Positions 31,990 to 41,376 of a stretch of DNA of 64,000 nt are shown here, one piece after another (position 1 is the first letter of the stretch; each line of letters starts with the position of its first letter). The position numbers were made by a program, and so were the translations under genes. The notes under the pieces were generated by a model. That model worked only from the letters and a program-made list of their open reading frames with translations. It was not told where the DNA came from and searched no databases. Source of the stretch: Streptomyces sp. NBC_01471. Lineage in GTDB: Bacteria; Actinomycetota; Actinomycetes; Streptomycetales; Streptomycetaceae. The stretch covers positions 2,335,001 to 2,399,000 of the forward strand of contig NZ_CP109450.1 of the NCBI RefSeq assembly GCF_041438865.1, written 5' to 3'.

Positions 31990-32775
31990 GTGGAAGTTGT
32001 CATCGTCCCGGACGCCAAGGCAGGCGGCGAGGTCATCGCGGAGGCCATGGCCGAACTGCTGCGCCGCAAGCCCGACGCCCTGCTCGGTGTCGCCACCGGG
32101 TCGACCCCGCTGCCCGTCTACGAGGCGCTGGCCGCCAAGGTGGGCGCACGGGCCGTCGACGCCGCGCGGGCCCGGATCTGCCAGCTCGACGAGTACGTGG
32201 GGCTGCCGGCCGGGCATCCCGAGTCGTACCGCTCGGTGGTGCTGCGCGAGGTCGTGGAACCGCTCGGGCTGACCGAGACCTCCTTCATGGGACCCGACGG
32301 ATCGGCCGAGGACATCCCGGCGGCCTGCACGGCGTACGACAGGGCGCTCGCCGAGGCCGGCGGGGTCGACCTCCAGCTCCTGGGCATCGGCACCGACGGG
32401 CACATAGGTTTCAACGAGCCCTGCTCCTCGCTCGCCTCCCGCACCCGGATCAAGACGCTCACCGAGCAGACCCGGGTCGACAACGCCCGGTTCTTCGACG
32501 GTGACATCGACCAGGTGCCGCACCACGTCATCACCCAGGGCATCGGGACGATCCTGGAGGCCCGCCATGTGGTGCTGCTGGCCACCGGGGAGGGCAAGGC
32601 CGAGGCCGTGGCGCAGACCGTGGAGGGTCCCGTGGCAGCCGTCGTGCCCGCCTCCGCGCTCCAGCTGCACCCGCACGCGACGGTCGTCGTGGACGAGGCG
32701 GCCGCGTCCAGGCTGAAGCTGGCCGACTACTTCCGCGCGACGTTCGCCTCGAAGCCGGAGTGGCAGGGCCTGTAG
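31990..32775 (+). CDS. nagB: Glucosamine-6-phosphate deaminase
   Basis: 261 aa from a GTG at 31990. It converts glucosamine-6-P to fructose-6-P and ammonia, linking N-acetylglucosamine uptake to glycolysis. Active-site blocks: VATGSTPLPVYEAL, CQLDEYVGL and GIGTDGHIGFNEP. Standard length. The dre site just upstream puts it under DasR, whose inducer is glucosamine-6-P, the substrate of this enzyme. The GTG lies in AGCGTGGAAG; no strong ribosome site is seen. Confidence 0.93.
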   Translation: MEVVIVPDAKAGGEVIAEAMAELLRRKPDALLGVATGSTPLPVYEALAAKVGARAVDAARARICQLDEYVGLPAGHPESYRSVVLREVVEPLGLTETSFMGPDGSAEDIPAACTAYDRALAEAGGVDLQLLGIGTDGHIGFNEPCSSLASRTRIKTLTEQTRVDNARFFDGDIDQVPHHVITQGIGTILEARHVVLLATGEGKAEAVAQTVEGPVAAVVPASALQLHPHATVVVDEAAASRLKLADYFRATFASKPEWQGL

Positions 32776-32802
32776 CGCAGCGGCACAGCGAAGAACGGCG
32801 AA

Positions 32803-32831
32803 GGGCCGGGCACCCGCGGGGTGCCCGGCCC
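32803..32831. terminator. Bidirectional terminator between nagB and the GH3 gene
   Basis: A 13-bp perfect stem (GGGCCGGGCACCC / GGGTGCCCGGCCC) with a 3-base loop between the convergent genes. Confidence 0.85.
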
Positions 32832-32854
32832 ACTCGTTCCGCTCCGCCTCGGTG

Positions 32855-34369
32855 CTACCGACCGGTGGCGCCCGTGATGAACTCGGCCGCCGCCCGGCCG
32901 CAGACCCGGGCGGCGCCGTGCGTCGCCAGATACAGAGCGCCGCGCGGCTCCGCCCGCGGGACCCCCATCTCGACCACGACCGTGCCGGGGCGGGCCGCGA
33001 GCAGCGCGTCCAGCGCGGCCGTCATCCACGGGTGGCGGTGGGCGTCACGGACGACCGCGACGATCGTGCGCTCCCCCGCGGCCGAGAGCACGTCGGCCGG
33101 TGCGCTGTCCGCCCCGTATGTGCCGGTCCCGGTGCCGGGCAGCAGTGCGGCCAGCTCGGCTGCGATGCCCCACGGGGTCTCGTCGCCGACGGCGATGTTC
33201 GCCCCCGGGGCGAAGACGGCTACGTACGGGGCGGTGGTCAGCGGCCGGTGGTCCGACGGGGTGGCCCGCAGCGCCCTGCGGGCAGCGACGAGCCCGATAT
33301 CGGTACCGGGCGCGGTCCCCTCCTGCGACGCCGCGCCCGGCTCCGATGCCCCCCTGGCCCGGCGGGTCCACCCCGCGAGCGCGTGTACGCGCCCGGCGGC
33401 GTCCGCCAGCCGTTCCTCGGGCAGTTCGCCCGCCCGTACCGCCGCCACCAGCGCGTCGCGCAGCCGCAGTACGGTGCCCTCGTCCGAGAGGCCGCCGCCC
33501 ACACAGATGGCGTCGGCGCCCGCCGCGATGGCGAGGACGGTGCCGCGTTCGATGCCGTACGCCGATGCGATGGCGCGCATCTCGATACCGTCGGTGACGA
33601 TCAGCCCCTCGTAACCGAGTTCGCGGCGCAGCAGCCCGGTGAGGATCTGCGGGCTCAGCGTCGCCGGGCGCTCGCGATCGAGTGCGGGAAGCAGGATATG
33701 CGCACTCATGACCGACTTGGAACCCGCCGCGATGGCGGCTCTGAAGGGGACGAGTTCGCGGGCGTGCAGCGTCGCCAGGTCCACGTCGATCCGGGGCATC
33801 GCGTGGTGCGAGTCGACGGCGGTGTCGCCGTGGCCGGGGAAGTGTTTGGTGCAGACCGCGACTCCGGCGGCCTGCATTCCCTCGACGTACGCGGCGGTGT
33901 GCCGGGCGACCAGTGCGGTGTCGGCGCCGAAGGACCGTACGCCGATGACCGGGTTGTCCGGATTGGAGTTGACGTCGGCGGACGGGGCCCAGTTGTGGTT
34001 GACCCCGCACTCGGCGAGGCGCCGGCCCAGCTCGCGGGCGACGGCCCGGGTCAGCTCCGGGTCGTCGACCGCCCCGAGCGCGAGATTGCCGGGGAAGGAG
34101 GACCCGGTGCGCACTTCGAGGCGGGTGACGTCGCCGCCCTCCTCGTCGATCGCGACGAGGACGTCGTCCCGCTCGGCCCGCAGCCGGGCGGTGAGCGCGG
34201 CGACCTGGGAGGCGCTGGTGACGTTGCGGCCGAACAGGGCGACGGACGCGAGCCCTTCGCCGATCCTGCGCAGCAGCCAGTCGGGGGCCGTGGTGCCGGC
34301 GAAGCCGGGCTGGAGGACGGCGAGGGCATCGCGGGTGAGCTTGTCCGTGCCCGTGGTGATGGTGGTCAT
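32855..34369 (-). CDS. dasD: Family 3 glycoside hydrolase, beta-N-acetylglucosaminidase (DasD-like)
   Basis: 504 aa. The GH3/NagZ signature KHFPGHGDTAVDSHHAMP (His/Asp acid-base dyad) and the nucleophile Asp in LIVTDGIEM are present, with the LVAIDEEGGDVTRL active-site strand. A second ~170-residue C-terminal domain follows the barrel. No signal peptide, so it hydrolyses imported chitobiose in the cytoplasm. It lies 9 bp after dasC in the same direction, so it is part of the das operon and yields N-acetylglucosamine from the chitobiose brought in by DasABC. Confidence 0.88.
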   Translation of the reverse strand: MTTITTGTDKLTRDALAVLQPGFAGTTAPDWLLRRIGEGLASVALFGRNVTSASQVAALTARLRAERDDVLVAIDEEGGDVTRLEVRTGSSFPGNLALGAVDDPELTRAVARELGRRLAECGVNHNWAPSADVNSNPDNPVIGVRSFGADTALVARHTAAYVEGMQAAGVAVCTKHFPGHGDTAVDSHHAMPRIDVDLATLHARELVPFRAAIAAGSKSVMSAHILLPALDRERPATLSPQILTGLLRRELGYEGLIVTDGIEMRAIASAYGIERGTVLAIAAGADAICVGGGLSDEGTVLRLRDALVAAVRAGELPEERLADAAGRVHALAGWTRRARGASEPGAASQEGTAPGTDIGLVAARRALRATPSDHRPLTTAPYVAVFAPGANIAVGDETPWGIAAELAALLPGTGTGTYGADSAPADVLSAAGERTIVAVVRDAHRHPWMTAALDALLAARPGTVVVEMGVPRAEPRGALYLATHGAARVCGRAAAEFITGATGR

Positions 34370-34378
34370 GGAGCGCCG

Positions 34379-35209
34379 TTATCCCTTCACTGCACCGGAG
34401 GTGAGACCGCTGACCGCCTTGCGCTGCAAGTAGACGAAGAGGATCAGGATCGGGATGGCGAAGAGCGAGGAGGCCGCCATGGTCGCGCCCCAGTCGTCGC
34501 CGAACGCCGTCTGGAACTGGGAGAGCCACAGCGGGAGCGTCTGCGACCCGATGTCCTTGTTGAGGATGAGCACCAGCGGGAACTCGTTCCACGCGGTGAT
34601 GAAGCCGAAGAGCGAGGTGGCCATCAGCCCGGGGCCGAGCAGCGGGAGGATCACCTTCACGAACGCCTGGGGCCGGGTACAGCCGTCGACCATGGCGGAT
34701 TCCTCCAGCTCCTTGGGCACCGCGGCCACATAGCCCCGCAGCGTCAGGATCGTGAAGGGCAGCACCATCATCATGTAGAAAACCGTCAGCGGGACCAGGC
34801 TGTCCAGCATGTCGGCGTCGCGGACCAGCATGTAGACCGCGATGACCATGACCTCCCAGGGGGCCATCTGCGCGATCATGAACGTCAGGAGCACCCCGCG
34901 CTTGCCCTTGAAGCGCATCCGCGCCATGGCGAACGACGCGAGAAGCGCGATCACCAGTGACGAGAGCACCGAAATGACGGTGACCAGCACGGAGTTGCGC
35001 ACCAGCGTCCAGAAGTGGTCCGCGCTGACGACCTTGCTGAAGTGCGAGAAGGTGAAGTCCGTCGGGAACCACACGGGGGTGTCGGTGATGATGTCGCCGG
35101 TCGGCTTGAAGGCCGTGCTGAACATCCAGTAGACGGGGAAGGCGAAGCCCAGGAAGAGGATGATCGCCGTTGCGTTGGGCCAGAACCGGCCGAACAGTGA
35201 GCGCCTCAC
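34379..35209 (-). CDS. dasC: Chitobiose ABC transporter permease DasC
   Basis: 276 aa from a GTG at 35209 that overlaps the dasB stop (GTGA). Six transmembrane helices and the MalG-type permease signature EESAMVDGCTRPQAFVKVILP (the EAA loop that contacts the ATPase). It works with DasB and the DasA binding protein; as in S. coelicolor no ATPase is encoded here, so the shared MsiK ATPase encoded elsewhere is presumed to power it. Confidence 0.92.
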   Translation of the reverse strand: MRRSLFGRFWPNATAIILFLGFAFPVYWMFSTAFKPTGDIITDTPVWFPTDFTFSHFSKVVSADHFWTLVRNSVLVTVISVLSSLVIALLASFAMARMRFKGKRGVLLTFMIAQMAPWEVMVIAVYMLVRDADMLDSLVPLTVFYMMMVLPFTILTLRGYVAAVPKELEESAMVDGCTRPQAFVKVILPLLGPGLMATSLFGFITAWNEFPLVLILNKDIGSQTLPLWLSQFQTAFGDDWGATMAASSLFAIPILILFVYLQRKAVSGLTSGAVKG

Positions 35210-36192
35210 AGCTCGTCCTCCTCTTGCTTCAGTACGGTGCGAAGGTAGTAGCCGGTCAGCACGAGCAGCACGATGATCGTCAGGAACGAGATCGCCGCGC
35301 CCATGCCGAAGTGCTGGTTGCCGACGCCCTCGACGAAGGCGTACACGGGCAGGGTCTCGGTGAGCCGGTCCGGGCCGCCGCCGTTGATCGCGAAGAGCTG
35401 GGCGAAGGACTTGAAGACCCAGATGACTTCGAGGAACGTCGTGGCCAGCAGGAACGGCTTGAGGAAGGGGAACGTCACCGAGGTGAAGCTCTTCCAGCTC
35501 CCGGCGCCGTCGAGCGACGCGGCCTCGTACAGCTCCTTGGGGATGGTCGTCGAGGCGGCATAGAGGTTGATCGCCACGAAGGGGACCGACTGCCAGACGA
35601 TCAGCAGTGTCACCACCGAGAAGGTGGAGAACTGGCTGCCGGTCCAGTTGTAGTCGGCCATCGAGTGCCAGCCGAGGCTGTCGAGTACGTAGTTCACGAC
35701 ACCGAAGCGCTGGGCGAACAGCCACTGGTAGACGGTGGTGGCGGCGATGACCGGCATGGCCCAGGCGAGCACCAGGCCGAGCATGAGGAGCAGCCGCATC
35801 TTCTTGCCGAGGCGGGCGAGCAGCAGGCCGGTGAGCGTGCCGAGGAGCATGATCAGCACGACGTTAGCCGCGGTGAAGAAGACCGACCGCTCGACGACCT
35901 TCCAGAAGTCCGAGCCGCCCAGGACGTCCTGGTAGTTGGAGAAGCCGTTCCACTCGGTCAGGTGGAGGATCAGCTGGCGCGGGTTGAGGTTCTGGAACGA
36001 CAGCATGCCGTTCTTGACCAGCGGGTACCCCAGCAGCACCACGGTGGCGAGCAGTGCGGGCAGCAGGAGCAGATAGGGCCCCGCGCTCCCGGCTCTCCTC
36101 CGGGTCGCCGCCGCCGGGCCGCCGGGGGGCACGTCTTCCTTGCGGGGGCCGGCCTTGGGGACCGAGTCCGCTTGTTCGGTCTGCACTGACAT
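35206..36192 (-). CDS. dasB: Chitobiose ABC transporter permease DasB
   Basis: 328 aa from the ATG at 36192 (AAGAAGAG about 9 bases ahead); ATGs at 36201 and 36231 are alternatives. A cytoplasmic N-terminal ~45 residues precede six helices (YLLLLPALLATVVLLGYPL first). The EAA loop is ELYEAASLDGAGSWKSFTSV. MalF-like partner of DasC, translationally coupled to it. Confidence 0.92.
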   Translation of the reverse strand: MSVQTEQADSVPKAGPRKEDVPPGGPAAATRRRAGSAGPYLLLLPALLATVVLLGYPLVKNGMLSFQNLNPRQLILHLTEWNGFSNYQDVLGGSDFWKVVERSVFFTAANVVLIMLLGTLTGLLLARLGKKMRLLLMLGLVLAWAMPVIAATTVYQWLFAQRFGVVNYVLDSLGWHSMADYNWTGSQFSTFSVVTLLIVWQSVPFVAINLYAASTTIPKELYEAASLDGAGSWKSFTSVTFPFLKPFLLATTFLEVIWVFKSFAQLFAINGGGPDRLTETLPVYAFVEGVGNQHFGMGAAISFLTIIVLLVLTGYYLRTVLKQEEDEL

Positions 36193-36275
36193 GCTCGCCA
36201 TCTCTTCTTGAGCCGTACGGTCGAGATCCATGCGGGGACGCCGGGGGGCGGTGGCCCGCCCCCCGGCGCCTGCGG

Positions 36276-37556
36276 TCAGCTCTTCTGCGCCAGGCGCTTG
36301 TTGATCTCACCCTCGACGGCGGCCGCGGCGGCGGCCGGCGACTTCCCGGAGAGGACCGAGGTCATGTAGCTCTTGATCGGGTTGGGCTCGTTCTCGACGG
36401 AGGCCCACTCGGGGATGAGCGGGGTCGTGCCGCCCGACACAGCCGCGGCGGGTGCGGCGGCCTCGCCAGCGGCGTTGCCCTTGAGGTTGGAGTCGAGCGA
36501 CGCCTTGTTCGGGACGACGCCGCTCTCCTTGGCGAGCGCGCCCTCGAACTTGTCGCCGAGCGCCATCTTCAGGAACTCCTTGGCCAGGTCCTGCTTCTTG
36601 CTGGCCGCGGCCACCGCGAAGTTCGAACCGCCGAGGAAGACGCCCTCGGGCTTGGCGGCCGTCTCACCGGGGATGGTGAAGTAGCCGATGTCCTTCGCGA
36701 TCTTCTTGTTGGCCGCGACGGCGGTGGCGGCCTCCCAGCCCATGCCGACGAAGGCGCCGACGTTGCCCTTGGCGAAGACCTCGGCCTGCTGCGGGGTGGC
36801 CTCGTCCTTGTCCTTGGGCGCCTTGGAGTACGACTGGTACTTCTTGTAGAGCTCCATGGCGGCGGTGACCTTGGGGTCGCCGAGGTTGGAGACGTACTTG
36901 TCGCCGTCCTTCTTGACGAGGTCCGCGCCCTGGCCGATGGTGAGGCCGTCGAAGAAGTACCAGTTCTGGCCGGGCAGGTAGATCGGCTCGGCCTGGCCCT
37001 TCTTCTTGATCGCGTCGAGGTCCTTGAAGAACTCGGCGCGGGTCTTCGGGGTGCCGGTGATGCCGGCGTCCGCCCAGACCTTCTTGTTGTAGATGACGAC
37101 GCGGTCGGCGAAGTACCAGGGCGCGGCGTACGACTTGCCCTGGTAGACCGAGGACTTGCTGAGCGACGGCGTCCAGTCGGCGCCGATCTCGCTCTTCAGG
37201 TCGCTGAGGTCGGCGAGGCCGCCGGTCGCCGCGTACGCCGGGGTCTGCGTGTTGCCGACCTCGATGACGTCCGGCGGGGTCGACTCGGAGAGAGCGGTGG
37301 TGATCTTCTGCTGGATCCCGTCCCACTTCTGCGTCTCGAACTTGACCGTGGCGCCGGTCTTCTTCTTGAAGGCGGCCTTGAGGTCCTTCGTCCAGCCGGG
37401 AGGCGTGGACCCGTCCATCGCCCAGACGGTCAGGGTCTGCCCCTTGTAGCCGTCGGCCCCCGCCTTCTTGCTGTCCTTGCTGTCGTCCGAGCCACAGGCC
37501 GCGACGCTTGCCAGCATTGCCGCCACACCGATCGCCGCGATGAGTCCGCGCTTCAC
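36276..37556 (-). CDS. dasA: Chitobiose-binding lipoprotein DasA
   Basis: 426 aa from a GTG at 37556 (GAGGAGGG 6 bases ahead). Lipoprotein signal: KRGLIAAIGVAAMLASVAAC with the lipobox Cys, then a Lys/Asp/Ser-rich linker. Solute-binding fold of the sugar type (LTVWAMDGSTPPGWTKDL ... WYFADRVVIYNKKVW). Binds N,N'-diacetylchitobiose outside the membrane and delivers it to DasBC; also needed for normal sporulation in other Streptomyces. Divergent from dasR, with a dre site in between (37663-37678). Confidence 0.93.
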   Translation of the reverse strand: MKRGLIAAIGVAAMLASVAACGSDDSKDSKKAGADGYKGQTLTVWAMDGSTPPGWTKDLKAAFKKKTGATVKFETQKWDGIQQKITTALSESTPPDVIEVGNTQTPAYAATGGLADLSDLKSEIGADWTPSLSKSSVYQGKSYAAPWYFADRVVIYNKKVWADAGITGTPKTRAEFFKDLDAIKKKGQAEPIYLPGQNWYFFDGLTIGQGADLVKKDGDKYVSNLGDPKVTAAMELYKKYQSYSKAPKDKDEATPQQAEVFAKGNVGAFVGMGWEAATAVAANKKIAKDIGYFTIPGETAAKPEGVFLGGSNFAVAAASKKQDLAKEFLKMALGDKFEGALAKESGVVPNKASLDSNLKGNAAGEAAAPAAAVSGGTTPLIPEWASVENEPNPIKSYMTSVLSGKSPAAAAAAVEGEINKRLAQKS

Positions 37557-37662
37557 GACACCCTCCTCAGGGATGCAAAATCTTCCCCCCACCACCCGAG
37601 AACGCCGTTTCTGCCACAACAAGTGCGACCGGTACTGCCCGTGGGGCTGGGACCTGGTCTTT

Positions 37663-37678
37663 AATGGTTTAGACCAGT
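37663..37678. promoter_or_regulatory. dre site (DasR operator) in the dasA-dasR intergenic region
   Basis: AATGGTTTAGACCAGT, 15 of 16 to ANTGGTCTAGACCANT, 107 bp before the dasA start. A weaker second copy (CTTGGCCTAGACCTAT, 37687-37702, three mismatches) follows 8 bp away. Confidence 0.88.
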
Positions 37679-37859
37679 ACCGGGAGCTTGGCCTAGACCT
37701 ATTGGGGTGTCAAGGGTGTATAAGAAAGGCTGTCGTGTCCGTTATCGGACCGACACCTGAGGGAGGGCGACGACCCGTGACCGGACCGTGCCACCATGTG
37801 AGCCGCGACAGACGGAGGAGCCGGTGACGGCAGCAGCGCAGCACTCGGGAAGGCAGGCC

Positions 37860-38624
37860 ATGAGCACCAGCGGGGGGACCACCGGGCCGGAAAGCGCGGC
37901 ACCCGGACGCACCGCGCGGGTGCCCAAGTACTACCGGCTCAAGCGTCACTTGCTCGACATGACGGAGACGCTGCCGCCGGGCACCCCGGTGCCGCCGGAG
38001 CGGACCCTGGCAGCCGAGTTCGACACCTCACGCACCACCGTGCGCCAGGCGCTCCAGGAACTGGTCGTGGAGGGCCGGCTGGAACGCATCCAGGGCAAGG
38101 GCACCTTCGTGGCCAAGCCCAAGGTCTCGCAGGCCCTGCAGCTCACCTCGTACACCGAGGACATGCGGGCGCAGGGCCTCGAACCCACCTCCCAGCTGCT
38201 GGACATCGGCTACGTCACCGCGGACGACACCCTCGCGGGGCTGCTCGACATCACGGCCGGCGGGCGCGTGCTGCGTATCGAGCGGCTGCGGCTGGCGAGC
38301 GGTGAGCCGATGGCCATCGAGACGACGCACCTGTCGGCCAAGCGCTTCCCCGCGCTGCGCCGCTCACTCGTGAAGTACACCTCGCTGTACACCGCACTGT
38401 CCGAGGTGTACGACGTCCGGCTGGCCGAGGCCGAGGAGACGATCGAGACCTCACTGGCCACCCCGCGGGAGGCCGGGCTGCTCGGTACGGACGTGGGGCT
38501 GCCGATGCTGATGCTCTCGCGCCACTCGATCGACGAGCGGGGCGAGCCGGTGGAGTGGGTGCGCTCGGTCTACCGCGGCGACCGCTACAAGTTCGTGGCA
38601 CGGCTGCGGCGGCCGACGGACTGA
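37860..38624 (+). CDS. dasR: GntR/HutC-family regulator DasR
   Basis: 254 aa from the ATG at 37860 (GGGAAGG 5-7 bases ahead). w[61 protein letters not shown]. The C-terminal UTRA ligand domain binds glucosamine-6-P and releases DNA. Global repressor of amino-sugar uptake and, in S. coelicolor, of development and antibiotic genes. The last ten codons (VARLRRPTD and stop) are the start of a 69-bp unit repeated downstream, so the coding end is intact but lies in a young duplication. Confidence 0.95.
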   Translation: MSTSGGTTGPESAAPGRTARVPKYYRLKRHLLDMTETLPPGTPVPPERTLAAEFDTSRTTVRQALQELVVEGRLERIQGKGTFVAKPKVSQALQLTSYTEDMRAQGLEPTSQLLDIGYVTADDTLAGLLDITAGGRVLRIERLRLASGEPMAIETTHLSAKRFPALRRSLVKYTSLYTALSEVYDVRLAEAEETIETSLATPREAGLLGTDVGLPMLMLSRHSIDERGEPVEWVRSVYRGDRYKFVARLRRPTD

Positions 38625-38776
38625 GGCCGGGGGTCCGGGGGTCGCCCCCCGGGCAAGCACAGCGTGGCACGGCTGCGGCGGCCGACGGACTGAGGCCGGG
38701 GGTCCGGGGGTCGCCCCCCGGGCAAGCACAGCGTGGCACGGCTGCGGCGGCCGACGGACTGAGGCCGGGGTCCGGG
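38594..38776. repeat. 69-bp tandem repeat made from the dasR 3' end (2.6 copies)
   Basis: Units begin at 38594, 38663 and 38732 (CGTGGCACGGCTGCGGCGGC each). Each holds the last ~10 dasR codons with stop, then a hairpin (CCGGGGG-TCG-CCCCCGG type). Copies 1 and 2 are identical; copy 3 loses one G and ends near 38776. The repeated hairpins likely act as a multiple terminator. Confidence 0.9.
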
Positions 38777-38963
38777 CGGCGGACCGCCGCCCGCCGGGAC
38801 GACCTGCGTCAACACCCCGCAGAAGGGGCACTCTTCACCGAAATCCCCCAGGATGACCGGCGTTGCCGTTCCGGTATGCGGATAGGGGTTCCGCCGAATG
38901 AGCATCCTCGCCTAGATTTCTGGCGCGTTGTACCAGGTGCTCAGTGAGGGGACGGACCGCACC

Positions 38964-39206
38964 ATGCCCGAGAAAAGACCGGTGATCACGCCGGTGCGCG
39001 TGATCATCGCGGTATGCCTGATCGCACCCTTTGTCGCCATGCTCTGGGTGAGTTCGTACGCGAAGGTGGACCCGGCCTTCATCGGTATCCCGTTCTTCTA
39101 CTGGTACCAGATGCTCTGGGTGCTCATCTCGACGGCGCTCACGATGACCGCGTACAAGCTGTGGCAGCGTGACCAGCGCGCCCGCAAGGGGGGTGCGTCC
39201 GCATGA
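38964..39206 (+). CDS. DUF3311 small membrane protein
   Basis: 80 aa with two transmembrane helices (VRVIIAVCLIAPFVAMLWVS and FYWYQMLWVLISTALTMTAY). DUF3311 proteins are the standing partner of MctP-like symporters. Its TGA overlaps the ATG of the symporter gene (ATGA). Probably a small accessory subunit. Confidence 0.88.
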   Translation: MPEKRPVITPVRVIIAVCLIAPFVAMLWVSSYAKVDPAFIGIPFFYWYQMLWVLISTALTMTAYKLWQRDQRARKGGASA

Positions 39207-40834
39207 AGGACGGAGTGAACGGAGTCGCTCTCGGCGTCTTCATCTTCTTCTTCGTGGCCGTCACGGTCGTCGGCTTCATGGCCGCCCGCTGGCGCCGCGC
39301 CGACAACGCGGCCACCCTCGACGAATGGGGCCTGGGCGGGCGCTCGTTCGGCACCTGGGTCACCTGGTTCCTGCTCGGCGGCGACCTCTACACGGCGTAC
39401 ACCTTCGTCGCCGTCCCCGCGGCCATCTACGCGGCGGGCGCGGCCGGGTTCTTCGCCGTGCCGTACACGATCCTGGTCTACCCGCTGATCTTCACCTTCC
39501 TGCCGCGGCTCTGGTCGGTCTCGCACAAGCACGGGTACGTCACCACGTCGGACTTCGTCCGGGGGCGGTTCGGCTCGAAGGGACTCTCGCTGGCCGTCGC
39601 GGTCACCGGCATCCTCGCCACGATGCCGTACATCGCCCTCCAGCTGGTCGGCATCCAGGCGGTGCTCGACGTCATGGGCGTCGGCGGCGAGGGCAGCAAC
39701 TGGTTCGTCAAGGACCTCCCGCTGCTGATCGCCTTCGCGGTGCTCGCCGCGTACACGTACTCCTCGGGGCTGCGGGCCCCCGCGCTGATCGCCTTCGTCA
39801 AGGACGGGCTGATCTACATCGTCATCCTGGTGGCGATCATCTACATCCCGGTCAAGCTCGGCGGCTTCGACGACATCTTCGCCAAGGCCGGCCACGCGTT
39901 CTCGCAGACCAGCCCGGCGACGGGCAAGCCGCGCGGAGCGCTCGCGCCGGGCGCCGCCGGCCAGTGGGGCTACGCGACGCTGGCGCTCGGATCGGCGCTC
40001 GCGCTGTTCATGTACCCGCACTCGATCACGGCGACGCTCTCCTCGCGCAGCCGCAACGTGATCCGCCGCAACACCGCGATCCTGCCGCTCTACTCGCTGA
40101 TGCTGGGGCTGCTCGCGCTGCTCGGCTTCATGGCGATCGCCGCGGGCATCAAGGTGAAGAACGGCCAGCTGGCGATCCCGCAGCTGTTCGAGAACATGTT
40201 CCCCGACTGGTTCGCGGGCGTGGCCTTCGCCGCCATCGGCATCGGCGCGCTGGTACCGGCCGCGATCATGTCCATCGCGGCGGCGAACCTGTTCACCCGC
40301 AACATCTACAAGGACTTCATCAAACCGGGCGCGACACCCGCCCAGGAGGCCAAGGTCTCCAAGCTGGTCTCGCTCGTGGTGAAGGTCGGCGCACTCCTCT
40401 TCGTGCTCGCCATGGACCCGACGGTGGCGATCAACTTCCAGCTCCTCGGCGGCATCTGGATCCTCCAGACGATGCCGGCGCTGGTCGGCGGGCTCTTCAC
40501 CCGGTGGTTCCACCGCTGGGCACTGCTCGCGGGCTGGGCGGTCGGCATGGTGTACGGCACACTCGCCGCGTACGGCGTGGCGAGCCCGACGCAGGCGCAC
40601 TTCGGCGGCTCCTCCAAGGAGATCCCGGGCATCGGCCAGATCGGCTACATCGGTCTGACCGCGTTCGTGCTGAACGTCGTCGTGACGCTGGTGCTCACCG
40701 TCGTGCTCAACGCGGTGAAGGCGCCCGCCGGAATCGACGAGACCTCCCCGGAGGACTACACGGCCGACGCCGGTGACGAGGGCGTCGAGGTGGAGCTCCC
40801 GTCGGCCACGGCAGGCGCCCCCGCCGGCCACTGA
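39203..40834 (+). CDS. Sodium:solute symporter (SSS family, MctP-like)
   Basis: 543 aa, about 13 transmembrane segments. SSS features: WGLGGRSFGTWVTWFLLGGD near the start, GFFAVPYTILVYPL, and the signature region with YTYSSGLRAPALIAFVKDGL. MctP members carry monocarboxylates such as lactate, pyruvate and alanine. The C-terminal ~35 residues are acidic and soluble. Translationally coupled to the DUF3311 gene. Substrate is inference from the pairing. Confidence 0.88.
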   Translation: MKDGVNGVALGVFIFFFVAVTVVGFMAARWRRADNAATLDEWGLGGRSFGTWVTWFLLGGDLYTAYTFVAVPAAIYAAGAAGFFAVPYTILVYPLIFTFLPRLWSVSHKHGYVTTSDFVRGRFGSKGLSLAVAVTGILATMPYIALQLVGIQAVLDVMGVGGEGSNWFVKDLPLLIAFAVLAAYTYSSGLRAPALIAFVKDGLIYIVILVAIIYIPVKLGGFDDIFAKAGHAFSQTSPATGKPRGALAPGAAGQWGYATLALGSALALFMYPHSITATLSSRSRNVIRRNTAILPLYSLMLGLLALLGFMAIAAGIKVKNGQLAIPQLFENMFPDWFAGVAFAAIGIGALVPAAIMSIAAANLFTRNIYKDFIKPGATPAQEAKVSKLVSLVVKVGALLFVLAMDPTVAINFQLLGGIWILQTMPALVGGLFTRWFHRWALLAGWAVGMVYGTLAAYGVASPTQAHFGGSSKEIPGIGQIGYIGLTAFVLNVVVTLVLTVVLNAVKAPAGIDETSPEDYTADAGDEGVEVELPSATAGAPAGH

Positions 40835-40851
40835 GCCCACCCGCTCCACCA

Positions 40852-40890
40852 GGGCCGCCGCGTCTCCGTTCCCGGGAGACGCGGCGGCCC
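40852..40890 (+). terminator. Terminator after the symporter gene
   Basis: A 16-bp stem (GGGCCGCCGCGTCTCC / GGAGACGCGGCGGCCC) with a 7-base loop, 18 bp after the stop. From 40,891 to 41,094 I see no gene. Confidence 0.8.
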
Positions 40891-41094
40891 TCGCCGTGCG
40901 CGCGGTCCTGTGACGTCGTCTCGCGGCCCGCCCCGGCCACCCCGCCCGCACGGGCCGGGGCCCGCGCGATCTGCTCCCGGCCGGGCTTCGCAGGGACGCC
41001 TGAGAGGGCCTGGGAGCCACTCCCGGGGCGGCGTACGCCGACGTACGGGCTGCCCCTCCGGCGATCCATTTCGCCCGCACGACACAACATATGG

Positions 41095-41285
41095 GGGGTG
41101 CTTTCCGACGGGCACCCCACATGTATGCTCATGCTCGCTGTCGCCGCAGGGGAATCCGGTGCGAATCCGGAACTGTCCCGCAACGGTGTGATCAGTGCGC
41201 TTTCGCGCACCGTGGAGTCCGAGGACCTGCCGACGGCGCATCCGGCTCGACCGAACCGGATGGGAAACGTCCGGGCCTCGCGGTT
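41095..41285 (+). promoter_or_regulatory. Adenosylcobalamin riboswitch of nrdAB
   Basis: Core signature: GGGGAATCCGGTGCGAATCC, GGAACTGTCCCGCAACGGTG, and the B12-box-side GAGTCCGAGGACCTGCC. The 5' flank (GGGGGGTGC / GCACCCC, 41093-41117) forms a hairpin. It lies 92 bp before nrdA. In S. coelicolor the matching riboswitch shuts off class Ia reductase when coenzyme B12 is present, so that the B12-dependent class II enzyme takes over. Confidence 0.92.
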
Positions 41286-41376
41286 GGGCCTGCGGATGCT
41301 GTGCGGTGTGCTGCTCTGCTGTGCCCGTACGCACCCGTGCCCCCGCCGGCCCCAGCCGAGCGAGGGAGAGCGCACC

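Noticed and set aside
32852-34960. 702-codon plus-strand open frame
   Set aside because: Shadow of the GH3 and dasC genes.
37687-37702. Second dre copy near dasA
   Set aside because: Three mismatches including core positions; noted with the main site but not listed as its own operator.
39098-41122. 674-codon minus-strand open frame
   Set aside because: Shadow of the symporter gene; highly charged repeats of Arg/Glu/Asp with no fold.
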